A stretch of DNA of 64,000 nucleotides, taken from contig DAITQM010000003.1 in the NCBI GenBank assembly GCA_036832975.1, positions 62,001-126,000 on the forward strand, written 5' to 3'. Positions 16,372-25,349 of this stretch are shown here, piece by piece. Position 1 is the stretch's first letter; every line of letters starts with the position of its first letter. A program made the translations under genes and the position numbers. Source of the stretch: DAITQM01 sp036832975 (lineage in GTDB: Bacteria; Pseudomonadota; Gammaproteobacteria; Xanthomonadales; Wenzhouxiangellaceae). The notes beneath the pieces were generated by a model. The model was not told where the DNA came from and searched no databases. It was given only the letters and a program-made list of their open reading frames with translations.

Positions 16372-16988
16372 ACCCCCATGCCCGCATCGTTCGCGCGCGC
16401 GGTTCGGCACTGCTGCTCGGTCTTTTGATCTTGATCGTGTTGACGCTGCTCGGCATCGTCGCGGCCAGCAACAGCGTCATTGAGGAACGGCTGACCGGCA
16501 CCTACCGTGACATGATCACGGCCCAGGAATCGGCCGAGGACGCGCTGCGCGATATGGAATACAAATTACTGCTTCTTGACCGTACGCCCGGACGCCGGCA
16601 GTTTGGCACAGGGGCGCTGGAGAGCGGAACCGGTTGCGCCGCAACGGGTACGGCCTGTTCGACAGGAGGCTCGGTCATCCCCGACCATTTTTTCGGCGAA
16701 ATCGGAGGGACGCTCGCCACACAGCCGGAAAGTTGGTGGCTGGCTAACGGAACACCCTATGGACTCGATCCGGTCAGCGGCACGCTGGCTGCGCCACCGG
16801 TCCCGAATGTCGCCGATCAGCCGGTGACCTATCCGGAGTTCCTCACTTTCGATCCGGACGATTTTGGTGATTCCGGGTCGCCGCGCGGCATCAAGTATTA
16901 CCGCATCGCCAGTATGGGATTCGGTGCCCAGCCGGACAACAGCGCTCTGCTCGAATCGACATTCGCGGTCTCGGTGTCAGCGAATTGA
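16368..16988 (+). CDS. pilX: Type IV pilus assembly protein PilX
   Basis: PilX-type proteins are GspK-like members of the priming complex. The N-terminus has the hydrophobic helix RGSALLLGLLILIVLTLLG followed by AASNSVIEERLTGTYRD, typical of the PilX N-terminal domain. The rest is a variable globular region with a CAATGTACSTGG cysteine pair. It overlaps pilW by 4 nt and ends 44 bp before the pilY1 start. Confidence 0.88.
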   Translation: MNPHARIVRARGSALLLGLLILIVLTLLGIVAASNSVIEERLTGTYRDMITAQESAEDALRDMEYKLLLLDRTPGRRQFGTGALESGTGCAATGTACSTGGSVIPDHFFGEIGGTLATQPESWWLANGTPYGLDPVSGTLAAPPVPNVADQPVTYPEFLTFDPDDFGDSGSPRGIKYYRIASMGFGAQPDNSALLESTFAVSVSAN

Positions 16989-17032
16989 GCCCCGAATTAA
17001 GCCCCGATACCGCTTCTACAGGACATAACGTC

Positions 17033-20000
17033 ATGAAGGTCAAACCCGCGTACCGCCGCCTGCCGATCGCCGCCGCGGCCTTTGTCGTCGCCTGCTTCGC
17101 CGGCATCTCTTTCCCGGCCGGGGCGATGCTGCTCAATCTCCCGAACAACCCGTTGTTCCTCGGCCTCGGCGTCGTCCCCAACGTCTTTATCAAACTGGAC
17201 GATTCCGGCTCGATGGATTGGGAAACGCTGACCGCCGACCACTTCATCTCGTGCCGTTACACGTCGATTGTCGGTATCTCGTGTCCTACTTTCGGATTGT
17301 GGCGCGACACGATGGTCCATGTCGGTCCCGGCGGGACCACTTCTAATTGGTATTACTATTCCGACGTCAGCGAAAGCGCTTACGCTCACAACTGCCCCGG
17401 TTGGAGCGGCGGTGGCGGCGCCTCGACGCGCGACTGCCTGGGCCGCGGCGTCGATCCGATCGACCTCGATTGGCGCTTTTTTTCAAGCGATCTCAACATT
17501 ATTTTCTTCGATCCGCAGGTGACCTATCAGCCGTGGCGCGGTTTTCCCGATGCCGATTTCAATGCCGTCCGGGCCAACCCGCAAACGGGGCGCCCGGGCT
17601 TTACGCAAACCACGGATCTCAACGCCTTCGGCGGCTTCAAATTCGCGATATGGATCGACAATAAAGGTTTTCCGGAAGCCACCGGTCCCAAACCCAATCC
17701 CGCCAACCCAACCGATACCCCAAACGGCAAAGTGGATCTGTGGGACAGCCACGTCCGGGTCACCGTGACCAACACCACGGTCACTTGCACCCGGATCGAT
17801 TACGCGCCTTCGGGCGATGACCTCAATCCAACATCAACGCCACTCACCGCCGCGACTTGCGCCCCGTTCATCAATAACCAAAGTCTCGGCGAATTGAAGC
17901 AGAACATCGCCAACTGGTACCAGTACGCCCGGCGCCGGCACATGGTGGCACGCGGCGCGATCAACGACGTGGTGCTCGCCGCGCCCGACTTCCGTTACGG
18001 CATCTCGCTGATCAACCAATGGGATCAATTGTTCGTCGAGATGCCCGCGGCATCCACCACCAATTTCACCGCTCACAACGACGACCTCCGGCAACAGTTG
18101 TTGGACCACCCGTGGAGCGCCTTCGGCACGCCGCTGCGCAGGGCGCTGCAACGAACCGGCGATTATTACCTTGGCAGCTTGTCCGGCAAACCGAGCCCGA
18201 TCATCGAAAGCTGCCAGAAGAACTTCACGCTGTTGTTCACCGACGGTTTCTGGAACGGCGGCAATCCCGGCGTCGGGAACGTCGACGGCGACAACGTCAG
18301 CAACACGTTGGCCGACGTGGCACGCCGTTTCTACGATACCGACCTCAGCACTTCGCTGCCCGACAACGTACCGGTCGATACCTTCGACGACAATCCCCGC
18401 CAGCACATGGTGACTTATACCGTGGCCTACGGCCTGCCGACCGGTCTGGTCGATACCGACGGCGACGGCTGGCCCGATCCATCGCTCGTCGAATCCAGCG
18501 CCGAGTGGTGGAACACCAGCGGTGATCCGATTCAACGCGTCGATGACCTGTGGCACGCGGCGTTCAATGCCCGTGGCCAGTTCATTGCCGCACAGCGGCC
18601 GCAGGAAGTGGTCGATGGCATTTTCGACGTCTTGCAGAACATCGCACTGCGCGCCGGCTCGGCCGCTTCCGGTGCCGCTAATACCGGTTCTTTTTCGACA
18701 GCAAGCCAAGTGTTCCAGGCCCGTTTCGACAGCCGCGACTGGCACGGCGAATTGCTCGCTTTTCCGGTCAACCCGGACGGCAGCACATCTGCTGTTTCGG
18801 CCTGGGAATCACATGTGGTGTTGAACGCCCGTTCGCCGGCGACCCGGACGATCGTCACCTACGACCCGGTCACCGGCAACGGCGTCAATTTCGATACGGG
18901 CTTTGCGCCGCTCCTTGCCGCCCTGTCGATCGATCCCGATACCGGATCGCCCGATACGCTCGGCGACGAGCGCCTGGCCTATCTGCGCGGCGACCGCAGC
19001 CGCGAAGGCACCGATTTCCGCGCCCGCAACTTCGTCCTCGGCGACCTGGTTAATTCCGATCCCGAATTCGTCGGCGCGCCAGGTTTTTTCTTCGGGTTCA
19101 ATAACTATCCAGCGTTCTTCGACGCCAACCGCAACCGGCGCCAGGCGCTTTATATCGGCGGCAATGACGGCATGCTACACTCATTCGCTACCGATAACGG
19201 CGCCGAGTTGTTCGCTTACGTACCGAGCCGGGTAATCCCGCGTCTCAACCGGCTGACCGATCCCGATTACTCGCATGAATTTTTTGTCGACGGCTCGCCG
19301 CGTTACGGCGATGCGTTTTTCGGCGGCGCCTGGCATTCGGTGCTGGCCGGCGGGCTGCGTTCCGGTGGGCAATTGGTCTATGCGCTCGAAATCACCGATC
19401 CCGAAACGTTTGGCCCGAGCGATGTACTATGGGAATTCACCGATGAAGACGACGCCGACCTCGGCTTCACGTTCAGCCGGCCGCAGATCGCGCGGATGCA
19501 GAACAACCGCTGGGCGGTGATCTTCGGCAATGGCTACAACAACACAGTGGCCGACGGTAACGCCTCGACCACCGGCCAAGCGGCGCTTTTTATCCTGTTT
19601 ATCGACGGCGGCCTTGACGGCAACTGGACGGCCAGCGATTTTCGCAAAATCACGGTCGGCACGCCGGACGTGGCCAATCCGAACGGCCTGGCCGAACCGG
19701 CGGTTGTCGATCTGGACAACGACGCCAAGGCGGACTTGATTTATGCCGGTGACCTGAATGGCAACATGTGGAAATTCGATGTCTCGTCATCCGATCCGGG
19801 AAGCTGGGAGGCCGATTTCAGCGGCCAGCCGCTGTTCCGTGCCCGTGATGGATCGGGCCAGATGCAATCGATCACCAGCCGGCCGTCGGTCAAACGGCAC
19901 CCGGCCGGCATCAACAATGGCGTTCTGGTGCTGTTCGGCACGGGGAAATTCATTGAAGCAACCGATGTGACGACCCTCAACCAGCCGGTGCAGTCGTTCT

Positions 20001-20713
20001 ACGCGATCTGGGACCGCGATGCGTCGCCGACGATCGACACCACCGATCACGATTTCAGCCGCAGCCAGTTGCACGAAACGACGATCGGCACCAGCGGCGG
20101 ATTCCGTGTCGTGACCAATCCCGACGGTGACCAACCGGTCTGGTTCAACACTTCGACCGGCAACCCCGAGGATCGCGGCTGGTTCGCCGACCTGCCGCAA
20201 GCCGGCGAACGCATCGTCCGCAACCCGCTGCCGATCGGCGATATCGTCTTCTTCGTGACCCTGGTCCCCGACGATAACCGATGTGCCGCCGGCGGCTTTG
20301 GCTTCCTGATGGCGCTCGACGTCCGAACCGGACTGGCGCCCGAGTTCCCGGTTTTCGATATCGACGGCGACAACGGCTTCGGCGTCGGCGATTTTCTGGT
20401 TCCGCCCGGCAACGGCGATCCTGGCACGCTGCCGATCGGCTTCCAGACCACCAGCCTGCCGAATCTGCCGGCGATCATCGAGGATAACCGCGATATCTGC
20501 GAAATCGATCCCTCGCTGCCGCAATGCGCCGGGTTTACCCCGACGGAGCCCTACACCGCGACCGGGGCCCCGCAAAATGGCACACGCGCTTGCGGCGCCG
20601 ACAGGGGCCGGGCGTTTTTCTTCACCACCGGTTCAGACGGCTCGATCACGCTGACGACGGCTAATTCCAACCGCTTCAACTGCGGTCGGCAGAATTTCCG
20701 ACAATTGCGCTGA
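17033..20713 (+). CDS. pilY1: Type IV pilus tip adhesin/assembly factor PilY1
   Basis: PilY1 sits at the pilus tip, aids assembly and senses surfaces. The 1226-residue precursor has a signal peptide (AAFVVACFAGISFPAGA). An N-terminal von Willebrand A-like domain has the metal site motif LDDSGSM, and the C-terminal half is the PilY1 beta-propeller. A calcium-binding loop is visible in DLDNDAKADLIYAGDLNGN. The ATG at 17033 is preceded by AGGA at 10 bp; an earlier in-frame start at 16985 lacks a signal peptide. Confidence 0.95.
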   Translation: MKVKPAYRRLPIAAAAFVVACFAGISFPAGAMLLNLPNNPLFLGLGVVPNVFIKLDDSGSMDWETLTADHFISCRYTSIVGISCPTFGLWRDTMVHVGPGGTTSNWYYYSDVSESAYAHNCPGWSGGGGASTRDCLGRGVDPIDLDWRFFSSDLNIIFFDPQVTYQPWRGFPDADFNAVRANPQTGRPGFTQTTDLNAFGGFKFAIWIDNKGFPEATGPKPNPANPTDTPNGKVDLWDSHVRVTVTNTTVTCTRIDYAPSGDDLNPTSTPLTAATCAPFINNQSLGELKQNIANWYQYARRRHMVARGAINDVVLAAPDFRYGISLINQWDQLFVEMPAASTTNFTAHNDDLRQQLLDHPWSAFGTPLRRALQRTGDYYLGSLSGKPSPIIESCQKNFTLLFTDGFWNGGNPGVGNVDGDNVSNTLADVARRFYDTDLSTSLPDNVPVDTFDDNPRQHMVTYTVAYGLPTGLVDTDGDGWPDPSLVESSAEWWNTSGDPIQRVDDLWHAAFNARGQFIAAQRPQEVVDGIFDVLQNIALRAGSAASGAANTGSFSTASQVFQARFDSRDWHGELLAFPVNPDGSTSAVSAWESHVVLNARSPATRTIVTYDPVTGNGVNFDTGFAPLLAALSIDPDTGSPDTLGDERLAYLRGDRSREGTDFRARNFVLGDLVNSDPEFVGAPGFFFGFNNYPAFFDANRNRRQALYIGGNDGMLHSFATDNGAELFAYVPSRVIPRLNRLTDPDYSHEFFVDGSPRYGDAFFGGAWHSVLAGGLRSGGQLVYALEITDPETFGPSDVLWEFTDEDDADLGFTFSRPQIARMQNNRWAVIFGNGYNNTVADGNASTTGQAALFILFIDGGLDGNWTASDFRKITVGTPDVANPNGLAEPAVVDLDNDAKADLIYAGDLNGNMWKFDVSSSDPGSWEADFSGQPLFRARDGSGQMQSITSRPSVKRHPAGINNGVLVLFGTGKFIEATDVTTLNQPVQSFYAIWDRDASPTIDTTDHDFSRSQLHETTIGTSGGFRVVTNPDGDQPVWFNTSTGNPEDRGWFADLPQAGERIVRNPLPIGDIVFFVTLVPDDNRCAAGGFGFLMALDVRTGLAPEFPVFDIDGDNGFGVGDFLVPPGNGDPGTLPIGFQTTSLPNLPAIIEDNRDICEIDPSLPQCAGFTPTEPYTATGAPQNGTRACGADRGRAFFFTTGSDGSITLTTANSNRFNCGRQNFRQLR

Positions 20714-20747
20714 GCGACGGCGACGGACAATTTCAGGAGACAATGCG

Positions 20748-21110
20748 ATGCAAGCTAAACTCATATTATTCAGCGGCGTGTTGCTGGCCACCGCCCTGTT
20801 CGCCGGCACCGCACCGGCCCAACTGGTGCCGATCGATCAGGATAGGTCGGCGGCAGATGAACGCCCGCTGCCGGTGGAACTGCTGAAACCCGAACGCGAG
20901 GGCCGTTTCCAGAGCAGTGACCCGCGACGCGGCACCGTGCGTATCGACGGCCGCAATTATCCTTACGCCAGCACGTTAAGGGTGTTTGTCGAAGATCGGG
21001 AAACGGCGCTGTTCAACTTGGTCGAAAATGCCCAGATCCGCTATCAACTCGACGGCCGCGGCCGGGTGATCGCGATCTGGACAACCCAAAACGGAATCAT
21101 CCCCTCATGA
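20748..21110 (+). CDS. PilY2-like small secreted protein
   Basis: This 120-residue protein has a signal peptide (LLATALFAGTAPAQ) and a small beta-rich domain with GTVRIDGRNYPYASTLRVFV. It lies between pilY1 and pilE, exactly where PilY2 is found in Pseudomonas, and overlaps pilE by 4 nt. The assignment rests on position and size, since sequence similarity to PilY2 cannot be measured here. The role of PilY2 itself is poorly understood. Confidence 0.65.
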   Translation: MQAKLILFSGVLLATALFAGTAPAQLVPIDQDRSAADERPLPVELLKPEREGRFQSSDPRRGTVRIDGRNYPYASTLRVFVEDRETALFNLVENAQIRYQLDGRGRVIAIWTTQNGIIPS

Positions 21111-21517
21111 AACGGCTATCGTCGAAAGACAGGATTAACGGCTTCACGTTGATCGAACTTCTGATCACGATCGCGATCGTCGCCATCCTGGCGGCGATCG
21201 CGATCCCGAGTTACCGCGCCCAGGCGATCCGCGCGGCGCGCACCGAAGCGCTCGACCAACTCCTCGCCCAAGCCCAGTTCCAGCAGCAGTTCTACACGCA
21301 GAACAACCAGTTCAACGGTACCGCCGCGTTCACGACTACGAGTGGCCGCTACCAGATCACAACCGCTCTGGCCAACGCCAACCAGAGCTACACGCTCTCG
21401 GCGATACCACAAGGCGGCCAGACCGATGACGCCTGCGGCACCCTCACGTTGACCAATATCGGCGTCCGCGGCATCTCCGGCGGCGGTAACCTCGCCAACT
21501 GCTGGGCCGGCAGGTAA
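21107..21517 (+). CDS. pilE: Type IV minor pilin PilE
   Basis: This PilE-type minor pilin has the leader cleaved at NG/FTLIELLITIAIVAIL, including Glu5, followed by AAIAIPSYRAQAIRAARTEA. The C-terminal pair of cysteines (DDACGTLT and LANCWAGR) forms the usual disulfide-bounded D-region. At 136 residues it resembles Pseudomonas PilE rather than the major pilin PilA. It is the last gene of the pilus cluster and converges on lpdA with a 12-bp gap. Confidence 0.92.
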   Translation: MKRLSSKDRINGFTLIELLITIAIVAILAAIAIPSYRAQAIRAARTEALDQLLAQAQFQQQFYTQNNQFNGTAAFTTTSGRYQITTALANANQSYTLSAIPQGGQTDDACGTLTLTNIGVRGISGGGNLANCWAGR

Positions 21518-21529
21518 ATTGCCCGGACA

Positions 21530-23275
21530 TTACAGGTCGGTAATCGTTCCGCTGGCGGCTTCGGCGGCGAAGGCGATGGTTTCGGACAGTGTCGGGTGCG
21601 GGTGGATGGTCAGTGCTATATCGTGTGCGGTGGCGCCCATTTCGATCGCCAGGGCGCATTCGGCGATCAGATCGCCGGCGCCGGGGCCGACGATGCCGGC
21701 GCCAAGCAGACGCAACGATTGCGGTTCGAATAACAATTTCGTGAAGCCCTCGTCGCGGCCCATGCCGAGTGCCCGGCCGCTCGCCGCCCACGGAAAGCGG
21801 CCGACTTTGCAGGCGGCGCCGCGGGCTTTGGCTTCGCTTTCGGTCAAACCCACCCAGGCGATTTCAGGATCGGTGTAAGCCACTGATGGAATGACCGCGG
21901 CGTCGAAGGCGCTGTTTTGCCCGGCTGCGATTTCGGCCGCGATTTTCCCTTCATGGCTGGCCTTATGAGCGAGCATCGGCGGCCCGTTGATGTCGCCGAT
22001 GGCAAAGATGTGCGGCACGTTGGTGCGCAATTGCCGATCCACCGGAATAAAGCCGCGGTCATCGACGGCCACCCCCGCCGCCGCGGCGCCGATCGCCCGG
22101 CCGTTGGGCCGGCGGCCGATGGCGACCAGCACGCGGTCGAAAGTCTGATCCTCGGGCGCCGTGCCGCCCGCCGCCGCGGCGAAAGAAACGCGGATGCCGT
22201 CGTAGCCGGCGTGGATCCGACCGATGCCGGTGTTGAGATAAATTTCGCCGCTCTGGCGCAGGCGTTTGGCGAGCGGTTTGACCAGGTCGGGATCGGTGCC
22301 CGGCAGCAGCCCGGCGGTCAACTCGACGATCGTCACACGGCTGCCGAGTCCGGCATAAACGGTGGCCATTTCCAGGCCGATAATGCCGCCACCGATGACC
22401 AGAAGACGGCGTGGAATCACCGGTAGTTCAAGCGCCTGCGTCGAATCCATCAGGCGCGGATCGACCGGCAGATTGTCGATTGGCAGTGGGGCGGCCTCGG
22501 AGCCGGCGGCGATGATTGCCTGAGCGAAACGGATGGTCCGAACTGCACCGCCATGAGTGATTTCGTTATCGGTTATTTCGATGGCCTGCGGCGAGACGAA
22601 ACGGCCGGTACCGTGGATCACCGTCACTCGGCGCCGGGCGGCAAGGGCATTCAGCCCTTGGGTCAAGCGGCCGACAACCTGGTCTTTCCAGTGACGCAGG
22701 GCATCGAGTTCGATCTGCGGCTCGCCGAAACGCACCCCGTGGGCGCTCATCGCCTGGGCTTCGGCGATCACCTGCGCGGTGTGCAGCAGCGCCTTAGATG
22801 GGATACAGCCGACATTGAGACACACGCCACCGAGGGTGGCGCTGCGCTCGACCAGAATGACCTTCAGGCCGAGGTCGGCGGCACGAAACGCCGCGCTGTA
22901 ACCGCCCGGACCGGCGCCGAGCACAAGCAGGTCGCAATCGGTTTGCCCAGCCGCGGACGGGGCCGCCGGCGCCGGCGCCGGGGGTGATGTTGGCGCCGCG
23001 CTCGCGATTGCCGTCGGGGCCGCACTGCTTTCTTCGCCTGCCACTTCGAGCACCGCGATCACATCGCCGCTGTTGACCCGGTCGCCTTCGTTCACCCTTA
23101 ATTCCACGAGACGACCGGCGTTTGACGACGGGATTTCCATCGTCGCTTTGTCGCTTTCCAACGTGATCAGCGATTGTTCTTTTTCGATCCGCTCGCCGGC
23201 TTCGACCAGCACCTCGATCACGCTGACGTCGGTGAATTCGCCAAGTTCAGGTACTTTTATATCAATACGTTGCAT
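21530..23275 (-). CDS. lpdA: Dihydrolipoyl dehydrogenase (E3) with N-terminal lipoyl domain
   Basis: This is the E3 flavoenzyme of pyruvate dehydrogenase, which reoxidises the lipoamide of E2. An N-terminal lipoyl domain (residues 1-80) carries the modifiable Lys43 in LESDKATMEIP. A Pro/Ala linker follows. The E3 core has the FAD motif LGAGPGGYSAAFRAADLG, the redox disulfide GGVCLNVGCIPSK and the catalytic HPHPTLSE near the C-terminus. The lipoyl-E3 fusion is known from Neisseria and several beta- and gammaproteobacteria. It is the last gene of the aceE-aceF operon. Confidence 0.97.
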   Translation of the reverse strand: MQRIDIKVPELGEFTDVSVIEVLVEAGERIEKEQSLITLESDKATMEIPSSNAGRLVELRVNEGDRVNSGDVIAVLEVAGEESSAAPTAIASAAPTSPPAPAPAAPSAAGQTDCDLLVLGAGPGGYSAAFRAADLGLKVILVERSATLGGVCLNVGCIPSKALLHTAQVIAEAQAMSAHGVRFGEPQIELDALRHWKDQVVGRLTQGLNALAARRRVTVIHGTGRFVSPQAIEITDNEITHGGAVRTIRFAQAIIAAGSEAAPLPIDNLPVDPRLMDSTQALELPVIPRRLLVIGGGIIGLEMATVYAGLGSRVTIVELTAGLLPGTDPDLVKPLAKRLRQSGEIYLNTGIGRIHAGYDGIRVSFAAAAGGTAPEDQTFDRVLVAIGRRPNGRAIGAAAAGVAVDDRGFIPVDRQLRTNVPHIFAIGDINGPPMLAHKASHEGKIAAEIAAGQNSAFDAAVIPSVAYTDPEIAWVGLTESEAKARGAACKVGRFPWAASGRALGMGRDEGFTKLLFEPQSLRLLGAGIVGPGAGDLIAECALAIEMGATAHDIALTIHPHPTLSETIAFAAEAASGTITDL

Positions 23276-23284
23276 GTTTATGGT

Positions 23285-23818
23285 TTACCTGGTATTTTCA
23301 GACGTATAACGCCGGAGCAGCAGCGTGCGGTCGCGCTGCACCCAATCGAGCGTGCGCAGGAAGTTCATGCCGAGTAGCACTTCGCCTTCATATTCCGGCT
23401 GGATCACGGCCCGCAGATCGTATTCCCGGAACGGACCGAGCGCGACCTCGTCGAGGCGCGTCAGCCAGCCTTCTGTCAAACCGTTCGCGGTCTGCACCGT
23501 CACCGGTGCCAGGCGGGGCAGGTTCAGTTCACGCGCCAGGTCGGCGGGTATGGCGATCGAGGTGGCGCCGGTATCGAGCATGAAGGTGACAGCCCGGCCG
23601 TTGATCGTGCCGTCGGCCAGGTAATGGCCGGCGTGATTTTGCTTCAGGGCCAGTTCGGCGACGCCGCCGCTCACCTCGCCCATCGCCTGCCGGTTGGGAT
23701 GTTCGCGCCGCGCCTCGAACCAACCGAACAACAACGTCAACGAGAGCAACGCCGCCAGCGCCGCCATCCAAGCCGCAAGACGGGCAGCGGGTGAACGGGT
23801 CTGGTCGCCGGTCATCAA
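23285..23818 (-). CDS. Membrane-anchored retropepsin-like aspartic protease
   Basis: This 177-residue protein has one N-terminal membrane helix (about 14-33) and a periplasmic clan AA domain. The active-site motif MLDTGATSIAIP and the second block VLLGMNFLRTLDW match the TIGR02281 type of bacterial retropepsin-like proteins, which act as dimers. Its substrate is unknown. It lies between aceF and lpdA with short gaps of 32 and 9 bp, so it is likely co-transcribed with pyruvate dehydrogenase, an odd partner for a periplasmic protease. Confidence 0.85.
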   Translation of the reverse strand: MMTGDQTRSPAARLAAWMAALAALLSLTLLFGWFEARREHPNRQAMGEVSGGVAELALKQNHAGHYLADGTINGRAVTFMLDTGATSIAIPADLARELNLPRLAPVTVQTANGLTEGWLTRLDEVALGPFREYDLRAVIQPEYEGEVLLGMNFLRTLDWVQRDRTLLLRRYTSENTR

Positions 23819-23850
23819 TTAGCCGAATAGGGGTAATGAGGTAATCGGGT

Positions 23851-25320
23851 TTACAACAACACCCGGCGGAAATCCTCCAGGCGGCTGGCGATAAAGCGCG
23901 TGAAGCGCGCCGCCGCGGCGCCGTCGATGACGCGGTGATCGTAGGACAACGACAAGGGCAGCATCAGCCGGGGTTCGAACTGTTCGTCGATCCACACCGG
24001 TTTCATCTGGGCGCGCGAGACGCCGAGAATCGCCACTTCCGGGGCATTGACAATCGGCGTGAAGGCGGTGCCGCCGATGCCGCCGAGGCTGGAGATCGAG
24101 AAACACCCGCCCTGCATATCGGCCGGCGTCAGTTTGCCTTCCCGCGCCCGGCCGCTGACGGTCATCAGTTCCATGGCCAGATCGATCAGCCCTTTCTGAT
24201 CGCAATCGCGGATCACCGGCACGACCAAACCGTTCGGGGTATCGACCGCGATACCGATATGGAAGTAACGCTTCAAGACCAGGTTTTCGCCATCCGGCGC
24301 CAGCGAGCTGTTGAACTCCGGATCATTTTTCAGCGCCGCGACCGCGGCCTTGATCAAAAACGTCACCAGGGTCAACCGTGTGCCCTGCTCGCGGGCCTTC
24401 AGGTCGTTTTCCTTGCGAAAGATCTCGAGTTCGGTGATATCGGCTTCGTCGTGTTGCGTGACGTGCGGGATCGTCGTCCAGTTGCGGTGCAGATTGGCGC
24501 CGGCGATTTTACGGATGCGGCCGAGCGGCCGGACCTCGGTGTCGCCGTAACGGGTGAAGTCGACCGCCGGCGCTGCCGTAGGGGCCACCGGCTGCGCCGC
24601 CGCGGCTTGCTGCGCCACCGGGGCGGGCGGTTCGACGGTCGGCGGTGGCGCGCTAGCGGCCGGGACCTCGACCGCGGCCGGGATCTCAACTGCGCTGGCG
24701 GCCGGCGGCGGTGCCGCCTGCGCTGCCCGATAGCGGTTGAGATCGTCTTCGGTAATCCGACCGGACGAGCCGCTTGCCGTCACCTGATCAAGGTCGATGC
24801 CCCATTCGCGGGCCAATTTGCGAACCCCGGGGCTGGCGTGCGGCAGTGCCGTACTGGACTCCGGGGGTGGCGTCTGTGATGGTGGCGTCACCGATGGTTG
24901 TGCTGCCGGGGGCGGTGGTGACACGGCTTCGGCCTGCGGCGCCGCGGCGGGTGGCGGATGGACGATATCGGCGGCCGCGCTCTCAGCCGGCGGCGGCGTG
25001 ACCGGAGCGGGCGGCGGCGCGGCTGTTGCCGGCGGTGTCGCCGGAGGCGTCGGCGCGGGCGCCGCCGCGACCGCTGCACCGGCGGTTTCGATCTCCGCAA
25101 TCACCGATCCTTCAGATACCGTATCGCCGAGCTTGACGTGCAGGCGGCGTACTACGCCGGCCATCGGCGACGGGACTTCCATCGTCGCCTTATCGCTTTC
25201 CAGTGTAATCAGCGATTGTTCGGCGGCGATTTCGTCGCCTTCCGCCACCAGGACTTCGATCACATCGACGTCGGCAAATCCGCCGATATCCGGCACTTTG
25301 ACTTGTTCCAGCGCACTCAT
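23851..25320 (-). CDS. aceF: Pyruvate dehydrogenase E2, dihydrolipoyl acetyltransferase
   Basis: This E2 core enzyme transfers the acetyl group to CoA. There is a single lipoyl domain with Lys44 (LESDKATMEVP), then a long Ala/Pro linker (about 85-150). The peripheral-subunit-binding domain is at about 160-195 (HASPGVRKLAREWGIDL). A second linker leads to the catalytic domain with the active site HRVIDG near the C-terminus. E. coli E2 has three lipoyl domains; here one is on E2 and another on E3. Confidence 0.97.
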   Translation of the reverse strand: MSALEQVKVPDIGGFADVDVIEVLVAEGDEIAAEQSLITLESDKATMEVPSPMAGVVRRLHVKLGDTVSEGSVIAEIETAGAAVAAAPAPTPPATPPATAAPPPAPVTPPPAESAAADIVHPPPAAAPQAEAVSPPPPAAQPSVTPPSQTPPPESSTALPHASPGVRKLAREWGIDLDQVTASGSSGRITEDDLNRYRAAQAAPPPAASAVEIPAAVEVPAASAPPPTVEPPAPVAQQAAAAQPVAPTAAPAVDFTRYGDTEVRPLGRIRKIAGANLHRNWTTIPHVTQHDEADITELEIFRKENDLKAREQGTRLTLVTFLIKAAVAALKNDPEFNSSLAPDGENLVLKRYFHIGIAVDTPNGLVVPVIRDCDQKGLIDLAMELMTVSGRAREGKLTPADMQGGCFSISSLGGIGGTAFTPIVNAPEVAILGVSRAQMKPVWIDEQFEPRLMLPLSLSYDHRVIDGAAAARFTRFIASRLEDFRRVLL

Positions 25321-25349
25321 CTATTAAAATCCATTGCTTGGTCGGTTAA

